Part shown: positions 7,766-16,825 of the stretch, one piece after another
Layout: each line of letters starts with the position of its first letter
Numbering within the stretch: position 1 is the first letter of the stretch
From: Caloramator sp.
Lineage (GTDB): Bacteria > Bacillota > Clostridia > Clostridiales > Caloramatoraceae
Reading direction: 5' to 3'
DNA: 49,263 bases
Assembly: GCA_026416875.1 (NCBI GenBank)
Contig: JAOAEI010000006.1
Location: 1-49,263 of the forward strand
Translations under genes and position numbers: made by a program
The notes under the pieces: generated by a model
What the model saw: the letters and a program-made list of their open reading frames with translations, nothing else
Told to the model about the DNA's origin: nothing
Databases searched by the model: none

Positions 7766-8668
7766 ATATTTAACCACCTTGTTTTTACCAGTTCTTTTTG
7801 CTTCATAAAGCATTTCATCCGCCAACTTAATTAACTTTTCTGTATCAATTAAAAAATTATTACTTGTAATTATTCCTTGACTTACTCCAATACTAATTGT
7901 CCAATTAAAACCACAAGTTTTATCCATTTCACATCTTCTTCTAATTTCTTCAGCTAAATAGAAGGAATCATTTTGTTCTGTTATTATTGCTAAAAATTCT
8001 TCACCACCAAATCTTACAATTATTCCCAAATCACCAATTACGTTTCTACAAATTTCAACTAATCTCTTTAATATCACATCACCCGTTAAATGTCCATATG
8101 TATCGTTAATTCCTTTAAAATTATCGATATCTATAATAAAGCAATTAATTAATTTATTATCATATTGTTTTGATAACATTTCCAAATACTCTCTTAAATA
8201 TAATCTATTGAAAGCGCTTGTAAGCATATCTTTATTTGCTAAATCTTTAATTTTTTCATAAGCGCTTTTCAATTCTCTATTTCTTTCCAATAATTCAAGC
8301 TGAAGTCGCCTAGTTCTTATTTGAACTTTAATTCTTGCAAGCAATTCAACTTCAGAAAAAGGCTTTTTAATATAATCATCTGCACCCATGCTTAATGCTT
8401 TTGAAACAGATTCTTCTTCCGCAACTGAAGTTATTGCAATAATCGGTAGATAGGGATATGTTTCTTTTATTTGCTTAGCAAAGTCATATCCATCAATTCC
8501 AGGTAAAATAAGGTCTAACAAAATCAAATCATAATTTTCTACTTTCTCAATTAGAGCTTCCTCTGCTGATCTTGTCAACTTGACTTGATATCCATTTTTT
8601 ATTAATATATCTTGTAGAACCTTACCATGAAAAGATGAATCCTCTACTATTAATATCCTATTATTCAT
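7751..8668 (-). CDS. Response regulator with GGDEF diguanylate cyclase domain
   Basis: 305 residues. Residues 1-120 are a receiver domain with phospho-acceptor Asp52, Asp10, Thr80 and Lys102. After a helical linker, residues 140-300 form a GGDEF domain with an intact GGEEF active site (221-225) and the FIIDIDNFKGINDTYGH strand. It should make cyclic di-GMP when the receiver is phosphorylated. The product-inhibition I-site (RxxD five residues before GGEEF) is absent: the position reads GDLG. No histidine kinase is adjacent. The ATG follows GGGAGG, and TTGAAC-17-TAAAAT upstream on the minus strand is a plausible promoter. Confidence 0.92.
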   Translation of the reverse strand: MNNRILIVEDSSFHGKVLQDILIKNGYQVKLTRSAEEALIEKVENYDLILLDLILPGIDGYDFAKQIKETYPYLPIIAITSVAEEESVSKALSMGADDYIKKPFSEVELLARIKVQIRTRRLQLELLERNRELKSAYEKIKDLANKDMLTSAFNRLYLREYLEMLSKQYDNKLINCFIIDIDNFKGINDTYGHLTGDVILKRLVEICRNVIGDLGIIVRFGGEEFLAIITEQNDSFYLAEEIRRRCEMDKTCGFNWTISIGVSQGIITSNNFLIDTEKLIKLADEMLYEAKRTGKNKVVKYKAEG

Positions 8669-8784
8669 ATTTTCCTCCCATCCGTTATGTCAACTTTTCT
8701 CAGTTAGGAACATATTAATATATTAATTTTACAATTTAACATTTAAAAGTTCAAGCTGTTTGATTCTTCATTGGAGGGGTTCTA

Positions 8785-9516
8785 ATGAAAGGATTAAATA
8801 GCGTTAATATAATCAACTTTGATAATACTTTAATCCATGAAAATAAATTAATGGCAAAAGCAAAAAATGTATACGATTTTACAAACTTACAAGGCTTAAA
8901 GCTTATTTCATCTCTTGATATTTTACAAAAACTGAGCAAAAAATTAATTGATACGATTAACAACATCAACTTCATCGGATCGGGAGATTATCATCATGTT
9001 ACCTACTCTATCATATCAAATATTCCGCATAAGTTTTCTTTAATAGTTTTTGACAACCATTGTGATTATAATGTTTTGCCCTATGGAACAATAAGCTGCG
9101 GTTCATGGATAGCCCAAGCATCAAAATTGCCAAATCTTGATAAAATTCTTGTTTTAGGAGTTTCAAATATCAACTTAAACCTCTATAATAGCAAAGTTTA
9201 CTTCTTAGAATACGATGAAAATTTTCTTAAAAAGGCTTTATCACTAATTAACACTTATATAACATCTAGTATATATATAAGTATAGATAAGGATGTATTA
9301 GACCCTAAATATGCAATAACAAATTGGGATCAAGGTAGAATGAAATTAAATGAACTTTTGTATATTTTAGATTATATTAAAGAAAAATATAATATTGTTG
9401 GAATTGACATTTCTGGAGAAAGTAGGCCCTTTAATCCCCTAACGCTAGTCCTTCCAAAAGAAATTGAACTAAATCAAGAAACAAATCTAAAAATATTATA
9501 TTCTTTAATAAATTAA
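8785..9516 (+). CDS. Arginase/agmatinase-family (ureohydrolase) protein
   Basis: 243 residues, shorter than typical arginases (about 300). The binuclear manganese ligands are all present in family order: His in GSGDYHH (about 65-71), DNHCD (90-94), SIDKDVLDP (Asp168, Asp170) and the SGESRP glutamate (Glu212). The canonical GGDHS and DAHxD are slightly altered. Enzymes of this family hydrolyse arginine, agmatine or formiminoglutamate; the substrate cannot be assigned. The start follows TTGGAGGGG. It stands alone between the divergent GGDEF gene and a bidirectional terminator. Confidence 0.82.
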   Translation: MKGLNSVNIINFDNTLIHENKLMAKAKNVYDFTNLQGLKLISSLDILQKLSKKLIDTINNINFIGSGDYHHVTYSIISNIPHKFSLIVFDNHCDYNVLPYGTISCGSWIAQASKLPNLDKILVLGVSNINLNLYNSKVYFLEYDENFLKKALSLINTYITSSIYISIDKDVLDPKYAITNWDQGRMKLNELLYILDYIKEKYNIVGIDISGESRPFNPLTLVLPKEIELNQETNLKILYSLIN

Positions 9517-9519
9517 TTT

Positions 9520-9538
9520 AGGGCACCAAAGGTGCCCT
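9520..9538. terminator. Bidirectional terminator
   Basis: Eight-base-pair stem AGGGCACC / GGTGCCCT with an AAA loop, followed by TTT. It lies between the convergent arginase-family and LCP genes. Confidence 0.82.
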
Positions 9539-9547
9539 TTAAAATTA

Positions 9548-10720
9548 TTATTCTGAAGGAACAATACTTGGAGTATTTTTATTAATTTCAGAAGTATTAT
9601 TATTAATTTCGGGACTTTTAATGCTTTCTTCAAGTTCTGCTTCTTCTTCATTAATTGTGGGTGTTAAATCTTCTTTGGGAATAACGATTTTTATCACATT
9701 TCTAACTTTGCCTCTATTGTCTATTGGTTTATCATTAAAATGGAAATTATTAGCCATATATGGAGGTAAGTTAGAAAATGCTATACCCTGGGAAGATAAA
9801 AACTTTTCTAGATAAATCACATTCTTTTCTAAATCCGGAACAAGAACGGCCATCCCTTTAACCCTCATATTTTGGAACATCCCATCTGCTGGGACCCTTA
9901 TAGTTTCTACGGGGGTATTACCAAATTTATAAACAGTATAAGCAATATTCATAAGCTTTCCAGTAGGAATATTTGTTTTTATATAATTTAAAGCTGTTGA
10001 AGCAAGATCCGGAAGTTTAAAAATACTTAAATTTCTTGCTTTATTTATTAAAATTGTTAAAACCCTTCTTTGCCTTTCCGTTCTTTCAAAATCTCCATTA
10101 CCTACTTTTCTTATTCTGCTGTAGGATAACGCCTGCTGACCATTAAGTTTTTGATATCCAGGTCCACTTAATAGTGTTGCCCTTGAACCATTTACTTCTT
10201 TTATATATTTATTTATTTCCTTTACTTCATAATCCTTAACTTCAACATCAATACCACCTAATTTATCAACCAAGTCTTGAAAAGCTCTAAAATCGATGGA
10301 TATATAATATTGAACATCAATGTTAAAGTCCTGCTGAAGAGTTTTCATTAAAAGCTCTGGTCCACCTAATGAATATGCTGCATTTATTCTATTTAGCCCA
10401 TGTCCGGGAATTGGGACATATAAATCCCTCATAAAAGAAATAAGCTTCACTGTTTTTGCCTCAGTATTAATATTGGCTAAAATTATCGAGTCGGTTCTTC
10501 CAATATCGTTTTCAAAACGTTTGTCTAAACCTACTAATAAAATGTTAAAAACACCCTTTTCTTCATTATAATTAATCTTAGCGCCTTGTCCATCATTATG
10601 TTTAAAAAAATCCTTAGGAGATGGAACATAAATTTTTTTGTTTATATAGTAAAAGGATCCTAATGCAATACCTGCCATAACAGTTACAACGATTAAAACG
10701 ACAGTAAAAATTTTCTTCAA
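9548..10720 (-). CDS. LCP (LytR-CpsA-Psr) family cell-wall glycopolymer transferase
   Basis: About 390 residues. A single N-terminal membrane anchor (IFTVVLIVVTVMAGIALGSF) precedes an extracellular LCP domain. The family motifs are clear: GLDKR and RTDSIILANI, KLISFMRDLYVPIPGHG, RINAAYSLGGP and YSRIRKVGNGDFERTERQRR. LCP proteins attach undecaprenyl-linked glycopolymers to peptidoglycan. The tail from about 350 is acidic and low complexity. The frame opens at a GTG at 10729, but GAGGTG with the TTG at 10720 is the better spaced pair. It stands alone downstream of the GH13 gene. Confidence 0.9.
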   Translation of the reverse strand: MKKIFTVVLIVVTVMAGIALGSFYYINKKIYVPSPKDFFKHNDGQGAKINYNEEKGVFNILLVGLDKRFENDIGRTDSIILANINTEAKTVKLISFMRDLYVPIPGHGLNRINAAYSLGGPELLMKTLQQDFNIDVQYYISIDFRAFQDLVDKLGGIDVEVKDYEVKEINKYIKEVNGSRATLLSGPGYQKLNGQQALSYSRIRKVGNGDFERTERQRRVLTILINKARNLSIFKLPDLASTALNYIKTNIPTGKLMNIAYTVYKFGNTPVETIRVPADGMFQNMRVKGMAVLVPDLEKNVIYLEKFLSSQGIAFSNLPPYMANNFHFNDKPIDNRGKVRNVIKIVIPKEDLTPTINEEEAELEESIKSPEINNNTSEINKNTPSIVPSE

Positions 10721-10813
10721 CTTTACCACCTCAAAATTTTATAGATGCTGTTTAATATTATCCCATAAAAAATTTAAGAATACAATTTTCAACTTAAAAT
10801 ATTAACAAAAAAT

Positions 10814-12340
10814 TTATTTTATTATAACAGTAGCATATGGCTTTAATTTAACCTTAACTTTGTTTTCTGTCATTTGAACCAATCCATCCCCTCTTATAAT
10901 CTCACCCTTTAATTTATTATTTAGTTGCAACTCAGCATCTAATAAATTATCAGTTAAATTATGGATAACTAACAGCTTATCATCATTTAATGTTCTAAAA
11001 TATCCCAATATTTCAGGTTTCGTTTCTATTATAGTTATATCTCCCTTTGATAGAATATTGTTCCCTAATCTAAATTTAATCATATCTCTATAAAAATTAA
11101 GCAACGAATTAGGATCCTTATCCTGCTCTTCCACCGATGGCGCATAATCACCAATGTTATATTCTGAATCTATCCATCTAGTTTGACCAGTTATAAACTC
11201 TTTTCCCCATTTAAAAGGTTCCCTTATATATTCGTCCGGTTTTTCCCCCTTCATACCTATCTCTTCCCCGTAATAGATAAAAGGATTGCCAGGCATTGTT
11301 AATAATATACTTGCTGCAAGTTTCATTTTATTTATATCGTCTATTTTACTCATTACCCTATCCATATCATGGTTAGTTAAAAATGGTGCATCAACATAAT
11401 CCTTATAAGAGTTTTTATATTCATCGTATATATAAGGCAAATTATATTGTAATTTTGATGAATCCCCTTTCATAACAGCATCAATTATTCCTTCAGCAAG
11501 TTTAAAATTAAAACATGAATCTAAATATTTAAGATATGGTGCAATTGCTCTTTCACTACTCCAAACTTCCCCTACTAAATATACATCCTTTTTTATACTC
11601 CTACAATAATCACCAAACTCCTTCCACCAGTTTAATGTATCCTGAATCCTGTTAGGTGGATAAATATGCATTGCTGCATCTAATCTAAAACCATCCACAC
11701 CCTTTTCAAGCCAATATTTAGCTACTTTTTTAATTTCCTTTCTCACTTTTTTATTATCAAAGTTTAAATCTGGCATTTCTGACCAAAATATAGCATTATA
11801 AAATCCGCTACCCTTATTATACCACTGCTTTGTGCCAAGAGCTGAAGGTTCGTTTAATTTTGTATCGGGAGTAGCCCATATGTAATAATCCCTGAATTTA
11901 CTCTTTGGAGAAGTGTCTGCTTCTAAAAACCACGGATGTTTGCTGCTGGTATGATTAACTACCAAATCAATAATAACTTTAATACCAAGTTTATGAGCTT
12001 CGTTTAAAAAATTGATAAAATCCTCATTAGTCCCATATTCAGGATTTATATTATAGTAATCAGTAACATCATATCCATGATAACTTGGTGATTTAAAAAT
12101 AGGCATAAGCCAAATACCATTAACTCCAAGTGACTTAATGTATGGTAATTTTTGTGTAAGTCCCTTTAAATCACCTATTCCGTCTCCATCACTATCATAA
12201 AATGCTCTAACGAAAACTTCATAAAAAACCATACCATCCTGCTTAGTTCTATCGACACTTTGTTTCGTGCAGGATGAAAAATTAAATAATAAAACAATAA
12301 CTAAAAATATAATTAATATTTTACCCCTCAACCCTTTCAT
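10814..12340 (-). CDS. Alpha-amylase family (GH13) lipoprotein
   Basis: 508 residues. A lipoprotein-type signal peptide ends at FSSC (Cys24), so the enzyme is probably tethered outside the cell. The GH13 barrel is complete: IIDLVVNH (124-130), GFRLDAA with nucleophile Asp221, VGEVW with acid/base Glu258 and TNHDMD with Asp325. The YDSDGDGIGDLKG start of the barrel resembles alpha-glucosidase and amylase members acting on starch-like glucans; precise specificity is not readable. Its ATG begins one base after the stop codon of the upstream small membrane protein, with GGAGAAGGTGG as ribosome site, so the two are coupled. Confidence 0.91.
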   Translation of the reverse strand: MKGLRGKILIIFLVIVLLFNFSSCTKQSVDRTKQDGMVFYEVFVRAFYDSDGDGIGDLKGLTQKLPYIKSLGVNGIWLMPIFKSPSYHGYDVTDYYNINPEYGTNEDFINFLNEAHKLGIKVIIDLVVNHTSSKHPWFLEADTSPKSKFRDYYIWATPDTKLNEPSALGTKQWYNKGSGFYNAIFWSEMPDLNFDNKKVRKEIKKVAKYWLEKGVDGFRLDAAMHIYPPNRIQDTLNWWKEFGDYCRSIKKDVYLVGEVWSSERAIAPYLKYLDSCFNFKLAEGIIDAVMKGDSSKLQYNLPYIYDEYKNSYKDYVDAPFLTNHDMDRVMSKIDDINKMKLAASILLTMPGNPFIYYGEEIGMKGEKPDEYIREPFKWGKEFITGQTRWIDSEYNIGDYAPSVEEQDKDPNSLLNFYRDMIKFRLGNNILSKGDITIIETKPEILGYFRTLNDDKLLVIHNLTDNLLDAELQLNNKLKGEIIRGDGLVQMTENKVKVKLKPYATVIIK

Positions 12341-12341
12341 T

Positions 12342-12833
12342 TTACCACCTTCTCCTTATATTATACATGTTAATCAATCTTAACATTTCTTCATCAGGGG
12401 CAATATAAATAGCCCTCTTTCCACTAGCTAGAAAAACGTATATGTCTGATTTACAGTCGTATGGAATGCAAAATATCTTTTTATAATCATCCGAAACTTT
12501 TATTTCATCAACTTTGCCAAAGGCATCAAAATTTTTTATATCTTCGTCTATTAACGTTCTGCGTTTTGATTTATTATATATTATGTCTATTTGTAGGTTA
12601 CCATTAGTAAAAATATATTCGTATTCTTTATATTGCCTGTTTCGAAATATTCTAAATGTAAATCCTAATATTAGTAATATTACTGCTGCAACAAAATAAA
12701 GCATGCTAAATATAAAGGCAGCAAAAAGGAAATAGATAGCTGCAAAAACAAAGGAACAATACATTAAGAAATTCAAAAATTTATAACCAACACTTTTTGA
12801 TGTTGTTATTAATTGTTCATAAAATTTGTCCAT
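12342..12833 (-). CDS. Small membrane protein, unrecognised
   Basis: About 163 residues, not recognised with confidence. Two hydrophobic helices span roughly residues 18-65 (YCSFVFAAIYFLFAAFIFS and YFVAAVILLILGFTF), followed by an arginine-rich turn and a soluble beta-rich C-terminus with a CIPYDCK segment. The frame extends to 12863, but the ATG at 12833 follows AAAAGGGGG at good distance. It immediately precedes the GH13 lipoprotein gene (stop and start separated by one base). A role with that enzyme is suggested by coupling alone. Confidence 0.72.
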   Translation of the reverse strand: MDKFYEQLITTSKSVGYKFLNFLMYCSFVFAAIYFLFAAFIFSMLYFVAAVILLILGFTFRIFRNRQYKEYEYIFTNGNLQIDIIYNKSKRRTLIDEDIKNFDAFGKVDEIKVSDDYKKIFCIPYDCKSDIYVFLASGKRAIYIAPDEEMLRLINMYNIRRRW

Positions 12834-12912
12834 AAAAATCCCCCTTTTAGTTGTCTTATGCAATATTTTACAATATAATCAAAATAAATTCAAAATAAAA
12901 AGGAGAGAAAAT

Positions 12913-13440
12913 ATGAAGGAAATAGAAGTAAAAATTATTGATATCGATGTAAATAAAATTAAAGAGCAGTTAATAAAACTTGGTGCAAAAAAAATAACTG
13001 AAGAATTTCAGGAAAATTATTTCTTTGATCTACCAATCAAGGATGACGGATATATAAGAATAAGAAAAACTAAAAATTTATTGGATAATACAGAAAAAAT
13101 AATTTTAACTTCAAAATTAATCATTTCAAAGAATTTTTCAAGGCAAACCATTGAAAACGATGTTTTAATTGATTCAGTAGAGGCCGGAATAAATTTTTTA
13201 AAAAGCATAGGTATTAATCTATCGAAAAAAGCAACTAAACACCGTGAAAGCTTTTTATTTAATAACTGTATTATAGATTTTGACTCATGGAATAAAGAAG
13301 AATTCCCTTTTCCGTATATCGAAATTGAATCAGAAGACGAAAGCTACATCTTAGAAACAGTAAAATTACTTAAAATAGATTCATCAAATGTTACTTCAAA
13401 AACTCTTAATGAAATTAAAAAGGAAAAGGGATTAATTTAA
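12913..13440 (+). CDS. CYTH domain protein (class IV adenylate cyclase/thiamine triphosphatase-like)
   Basis: 175 residues. The N-terminal IEVKI strand is the CYTH (ExExK-type) signature, and basic/acidic strands follow (GYIRIRK, EKIILTSK, KHRESFLF, IDFDSW, PYIEIESE), as expected for a triphosphate-tunnel metalloenzyme fold. Members include adenylate cyclases, thiamine triphosphatases and inorganic triphosphatases; which activity applies is unknown. The start at 12913 follows AAAAAGGAGAG; upstream codons in the frame run through the promoter region and are rejected. The last bases overlap the convergent AEC transporter gene. Confidence 0.83.
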   Translation: MKEIEVKIIDIDVNKIKEQLIKLGAKKITEEFQENYFFDLPIKDDGYIRIRKTKNLLDNTEKIILTSKLIISKNFSRQTIENDVLIDSVEAGINFLKSIGINLSKKATKHRESFLFNNCIIDFDSWNKEEFPFPYIEIESEDESYILETVKLLKIDSSNVTSKTLNEIKKEKGLI

Positions 13441-14343
13441 AAGTAACATTACTAATGGAATGGTCAAAGTAGATAAAATTGTGGTTAAAAAAACGCATCT
13501 AGATGCTAAATTAGTATCAGCCTGATATTTTTCTGCAAACAAAGCAGTATTAGCTGCTGCAGGCATGGCCATTATTAATACAGGAATTCCTAACAAAATA
13601 CTTGAGTAATTTAAAAATTTTAAAATAGCTAGTGTGATTAATGGAATAGCTATTAATCTTAAAAAAGTAACATAATAGAGCTTTTTATCATTGAATAACT
13701 TTTTAAATTCAACCTCTGCTAGCATAGAGCCTATTATTATCATCGATAAAGGAGTAGTCGTTGAACCTACCATCTCTAATGTTTTTTGAAGGGCAAGTGG
13801 CAGTTTAATGGAGAATATGAATAAAATAAGCCCTATAATTACAGAAATCAAGCCAGGATTGAGGAAAGCCTTTTTAATACTTTGTTTCTCCCCTTTTGAA
13901 TTAAAAAGCATAACCCCTATAGTCCAGATAAATATATTAAAATTAATATTGAATATTGCAGTATAAAATATACCTATCTTTCCAAATACGCTTTCAACAA
14001 CAGGATATCCCATAAATCCACAATTTGAAAAAATTAAGGCAAACCTTAAAACGCTCTTTTCATTTTCATCGTATTTATAAAAAATATATTTGCTTATCAA
14101 AGCTAAGGATAAATGTAAAACAAATGATATAACATATAGCTTAGCTGCATTTAACAGCATTTCCTTTGAAAACTCATAATTAAAGGAAGATACTATCATA
14201 AAAGGAAGCGTAATATTCAATATAAGTTCTGTAATTCCTTTATTTAGGCTTTTCTCAATAATACCTTTTTTCCTTGCTATATATCCTACAATCATTATAA
14301 AAAATAACACTAAAACCTGATTAAAAATTCTGCTAACATCCAT
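13432..14343 (-). CDS. AEC (auxin efflux carrier) family transporter
   Basis: 303 residues, almost wholly hydrophobic, with about ten predicted membrane helices. Motifs of the bacterial AEC/PIN-like family include FFIMIVGYIARKKG near the start, ALIFSNCGFMGYPVVESVFG in the middle and the closing AMPAAANTALFAEKY. Characterised members move malate, malonate or other organic acids; substrate not assigned. The ATG follows GGGAGGAC. Its 3' end overlaps the convergent CYTH gene by 9 bp, and I see no separate terminator there. Confidence 0.9.
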   Translation of the reverse strand: MDVSRIFNQVLVLFFIMIVGYIARKKGIIEKSLNKGITELILNITLPFMIVSSFNYEFSKEMLLNAAKLYVISFVLHLSLALISKYIFYKYDENEKSVLRFALIFSNCGFMGYPVVESVFGKIGIFYTAIFNINFNIFIWTIGVMLFNSKGEKQSIKKAFLNPGLISVIIGLILFIFSIKLPLALQKTLEMVGSTTTPLSMIIIGSMLAEVEFKKLFNDKKLYYVTFLRLIAIPLITLAILKFLNYSSILLGIPVLIMAMPAAANTALFAEKYQADTNLASRCVFLTTILSTLTIPLVMLLLN

Positions 14344-14399
14344 ATTTGTCCTCCCAATCTAATTTATATCTAAATTATATCAGTTTTAACAGCAAAAAA

Positions 14400-14421
14400 A
14401 TATCCCCCCAATTGGGGATAT
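14400..14421 (-). terminator. Terminator after the HMA-like gene
   Basis: Stem ATATCCCC / GGGGATAT with a 6-nt loop; on the minus strand it is followed by a seven-T run, so it serves the 14426-14632 gene and separates it from the AEC gene. Confidence 0.85.
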
Positions 14422-14425
14422 TTAG

Positions 14426-14632
14426 TTACTTTATTTCAAAACCATTTTTAGTAATTACATACTTTATTTTTTCATCAATAACTTGATTTTCATCATAAAA
14501 AACTTCAACTGTTCCATTTTGAAAATCAACATCTACGTCCTCAACACCTCTTATACCTTCAATTATACTCGCAACCTTCTTAGCAGACATCTCATCATGC
14601 ATAGAAGGAATCCTTAAATTTAATTCTTTCAT
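14426..14632 (-). CDS. HMA-fold-like small protein lacking the metal-binding cysteines
   Basis: 68 residues with the beta-alpha-beta-beta-alpha-beta pattern of heavy-metal-associated domains: a first strand ELNLRIPSM, a helix, IRGVEDVDVDFQNGTVEVFY and a last helix before NGFEIK. Metallochaperones have GMTCxxC between the first strand and helix; here the equivalent stretch reads SMHDEMS and the whole protein has no cysteine. Copper transfer by the usual mechanism is therefore not expected. The start follows AGGAGGGATC. It lies 37 bp after the phosphoesterase gene and ends in its own terminator. Confidence 0.72.
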   Translation of the reverse strand: MKELNLRIPSMHDEMSAKKVASIIEGIRGVEDVDVDFQNGTVEVFYDENQVIDEKIKYVITKNGFEIK

Positions 14633-14669
14633 CGCTGATCCCTCCTATTATTATTTTGTCCACATCCTA

Positions 14670-15347
14670 TTAAAATATCCTAATTGGATCAAAATTAATA
14701 ATATCTGCAGATGCACAAACATATTCTATTCCATCAATATTTCCATTTACACAAATATGACGAGCATCATAATGGACGTGCCCATAAATAACTTTTTCAA
14801 CTTTATATTCTTTCAAAATATCAATAAATTCCTGGGCAATGCTTATTTTAGTTATCGGCGGGTAATGCATTATAACTATTTTTTTATCATAACCTCTTGC
14901 ACTTTCTAATGACAGTTTAAGTCTAATAAGTTCTCTATTGTAAACCTTTTGATTTTTTTCATTATTATCATCATCAATATTTATCCAGCCTCTTGTTCCG
15001 CATATAGCATAATCCTCATAAGGATAAAAATTATTTTGAAGAAAAAACATATCCCCATATAAAGAATTAAGCTTAGAAATGGAACTCCACCAATAGTCAT
15101 GATTTCCCTTTAATAAAACCTTTTTACCCTTTAAATTATGAATAAACTCTAAATCAAGTAAAGCCTCCTCGAATTTCATAGCCCATGATATATCTCCAGG
15201 AATAAGAACAAGATCATCTTCTTTTACCTTAGTATTCCAATTGTTTAAAATCTTTAAATGATGATTCTCCCATACCTTACCAAAAACATCCATTGGCTTA
15301 TTTGATGAAAAAGATAAATGTAAGTCCGACAATGCAAATAATGCCAT
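14670..15347 (-). CDS. Calcineurin-like metallophosphoesterase
   Basis: About 225 residues, cytoplasmic. All metallophosphoesterase blocks are present: ALSDLHLS (D-x-H), LIPGDISW (G-D), LLKGNHDYWW (G-N-H-D), IVIMHYPP (H) and YGHVHYD (G-H-x-H). The two metal ions would hydrolyse a phosphoester; the substrate is unknown. An upstream in-frame ATG at 15362 adds MGCGD with no ribosome site, so I prefer the ATG at 15347, although its GGAG is close. It is divergent from the FliK-like gene across about 60 bp. Confidence 0.87.
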   Translation of the reverse strand: MALFALSDLHLSFSSNKPMDVFGKVWENHHLKILNNWNTKVKEDDLVLIPGDISWAMKFEEALLDLEFIHNLKGKKVLLKGNHDYWWSSISKLNSLYGDMFFLQNNFYPYEDYAICGTRGWINIDDDNNEKNQKVYNRELIRLKLSLESARGYDKKIVIMHYPPITKISIAQEFIDILKEYKVEKVIYGHVHYDARHICVNGNIDGIEYVCASADIINFDPIRIF

Positions 15348-15409
15348 ATCTCCACATCCCATCTTTATTTTTTTATTATTTTTCCGATAAATTATAATGG
15401 TGATTAAAT

Positions 15410-16564
15410 ATGAAAATAAACAATGTTAATAACCTTCAATATAATTCTCCAGAATACAATATCCAAATTGGGAAAACTTTATATGCAAAAATACTAAGCA
15501 ATGATAAAGGAAGAGGATATATACAACTTCCTAACGGTCAAATTTTGCAGGCCATAATTCAAAGCTTTCCACATATAGAATCTAATAAGTTTATAAAATT
15601 TTATGTTGAAAATATTGATGATAATATTCTCTTATTGAAAGCCTTCGATACTTCTGAAATAAATAAAAACGATTATGTTGATATACTAAACAGACTTAAC
15701 ATTCCTAAAGAAATAGGCAAAGAAATCATTGAAACTCTAGTTAAGTTTAACATTCCTGCAAATGATTTTTATATTTCATTAGTTTATCATTATATCAATT
15801 TTTTTAAATCTCTAAAAAAATTAGATAATAACAAAATTATTTCCCTTATAAAAAAGTTTACCACAGAAAATATAACACATGCAGAGGAAACATACAAGAA
15901 TATTGGTGACATTTTGAATAAATTAAAGGAAATAAACATAAATCATCTATGTTTTCTGATTGAAAACGATTTGGATCTTAGTATCGATAACATATTTAAT
16001 CTTCTAATTTATATCAACGATATTGATATTAATGAGATAATTGATTCATCCGAAGAAAAATTTAAAAACAAAAACTTTGATTTTAGCTCTTTTATAAGTA
16101 AAATTAAATTTGAAAGTTCAAATAAACATTTAGATCAATTAAAAAGTTTAGTTGCTCTAAAAGAACTACTTGAAAAAATCTGTGTAAATTATGAAATTTA
16201 CTACTTTAATTATTATGATAATGAAAGTGTATTAAAAAATTCACTAATTCTAAAAAAAGAAAAATTCAAAAAGGGCTTAGATAATAATAACTCAAAGTTA
16301 TATTTGAGAATTTCTTCTGAGAAATTTGGAGATATCGATATATTTATAATTAATAATCTAAAGAATCTATCATTAAAGTTTTTGGTTAATAAAGAATTTA
16401 AAGATCTTTTTTTAATTAATATTGGTGATTTAGTAAATAAGCTCAAAATTAAAGAATTCAAAAATGTCCTTGTTAAAATTAATGAAAAAAGCAATAATAT
16501 ATCAATAGTTGATTTAAACAATTTTTTCATAGATAATATAGTTGAATTGGATGTGAAGGTATGA
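15410..16564 (+). CDS. FliK-like (YlqG-type) protein, tentative
   Basis: 384 residues, low complexity in Asn, Ile and Lys, no membrane segment or signal. I do not recognise a strong domain. The start resembles the N-terminal part of flagellar-hook-length-control-like proteins (GKTLYAKILSND, YIQLPNGQILQAII). Main support is position: the ATGA overlap with a stand-alone FlhB-C-terminal-like gene reproduces the ylqG-ylqH pair of Bacillus. A GGTGAT site precedes the ATG and a TATAAT lies at 15393-15398. Function in export or flagella is inference. Confidence 0.55.
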   Translation: MKINNVNNLQYNSPEYNIQIGKTLYAKILSNDKGRGYIQLPNGQILQAIIQSFPHIESNKFIKFYVENIDDNILLLKAFDTSEINKNDYVDILNRLNIPKEIGKEIIETLVKFNIPANDFYISLVYHYINFFKSLKKLDNNKIISLIKKFTTENITHAEETYKNIGDILNKLKEININHLCFLIENDLDLSIDNIFNLLIYINDIDINEIIDSSEEKFKNKNFDFSSFISKIKFESSNKHLDQLKSLVALKELLEKICVNYEIYYFNYYDNESVLKNSLILKKEKFKKGLDNNNSKLYLRISSEKFGDIDIFIINNLKNLSLKFLVNKEFKDLFLINIGDLVNKLKIKEFKNVLVKINEKSNNISIVDLNNFFIDNIVELDVKV

Positions 16565-16821
16565 GGAAAAAAGCAATAGCACTAAAATACGAAAAAACTT
16601 ACAAAGCACCTGAAATTGTAGCCCAGGGTTCTGGTTTTATAGCTGAAAAAATCCTTGAGTTAGCTAAAAAATCAAATGTTCCTGTAGTTGAAGATCAAGA
16701 ATTAGCCGATGCATTAATAAAACTACCTTTAAATAAGCCTATTCCTGCTGAATTATACGAGGCTGTCGCTGAAATAATCGCATTTGTTTATAACCTCGAA
16801 AAAAAGATTACGAAAGGATGA
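16561..16821 (+). CDS. Stand-alone FlhB C-terminal-domain homologue (YlqH-type)
   Basis: 86 residues corresponding to the cytoplasmic fragment of FlhB/YscU that follows the NPTH self-cleavage site: ALKYEKTYKAPEIVAQG, AEKILELAKKSNVPVVED, ELADALIKLPLNKPIPAELYEAV. The membrane part and cleavage motif are absent, so the product equals an already released FlhB switch domain. In FlhB this domain helps switch export substrates together with FliK. Here it overlaps the stop of the preceding FliK-like gene by four bases (ATGA), which points to coupled translation and a joint role. Confidence 0.85.
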   Translation: MRKKAIALKYEKTYKAPEIVAQGSGFIAEKILELAKKSNVPVVEDQELADALIKLPLNKPIPAELYEAVAEIIAFVYNLEKKITKG

Positions 16822-16825
16822 TATT

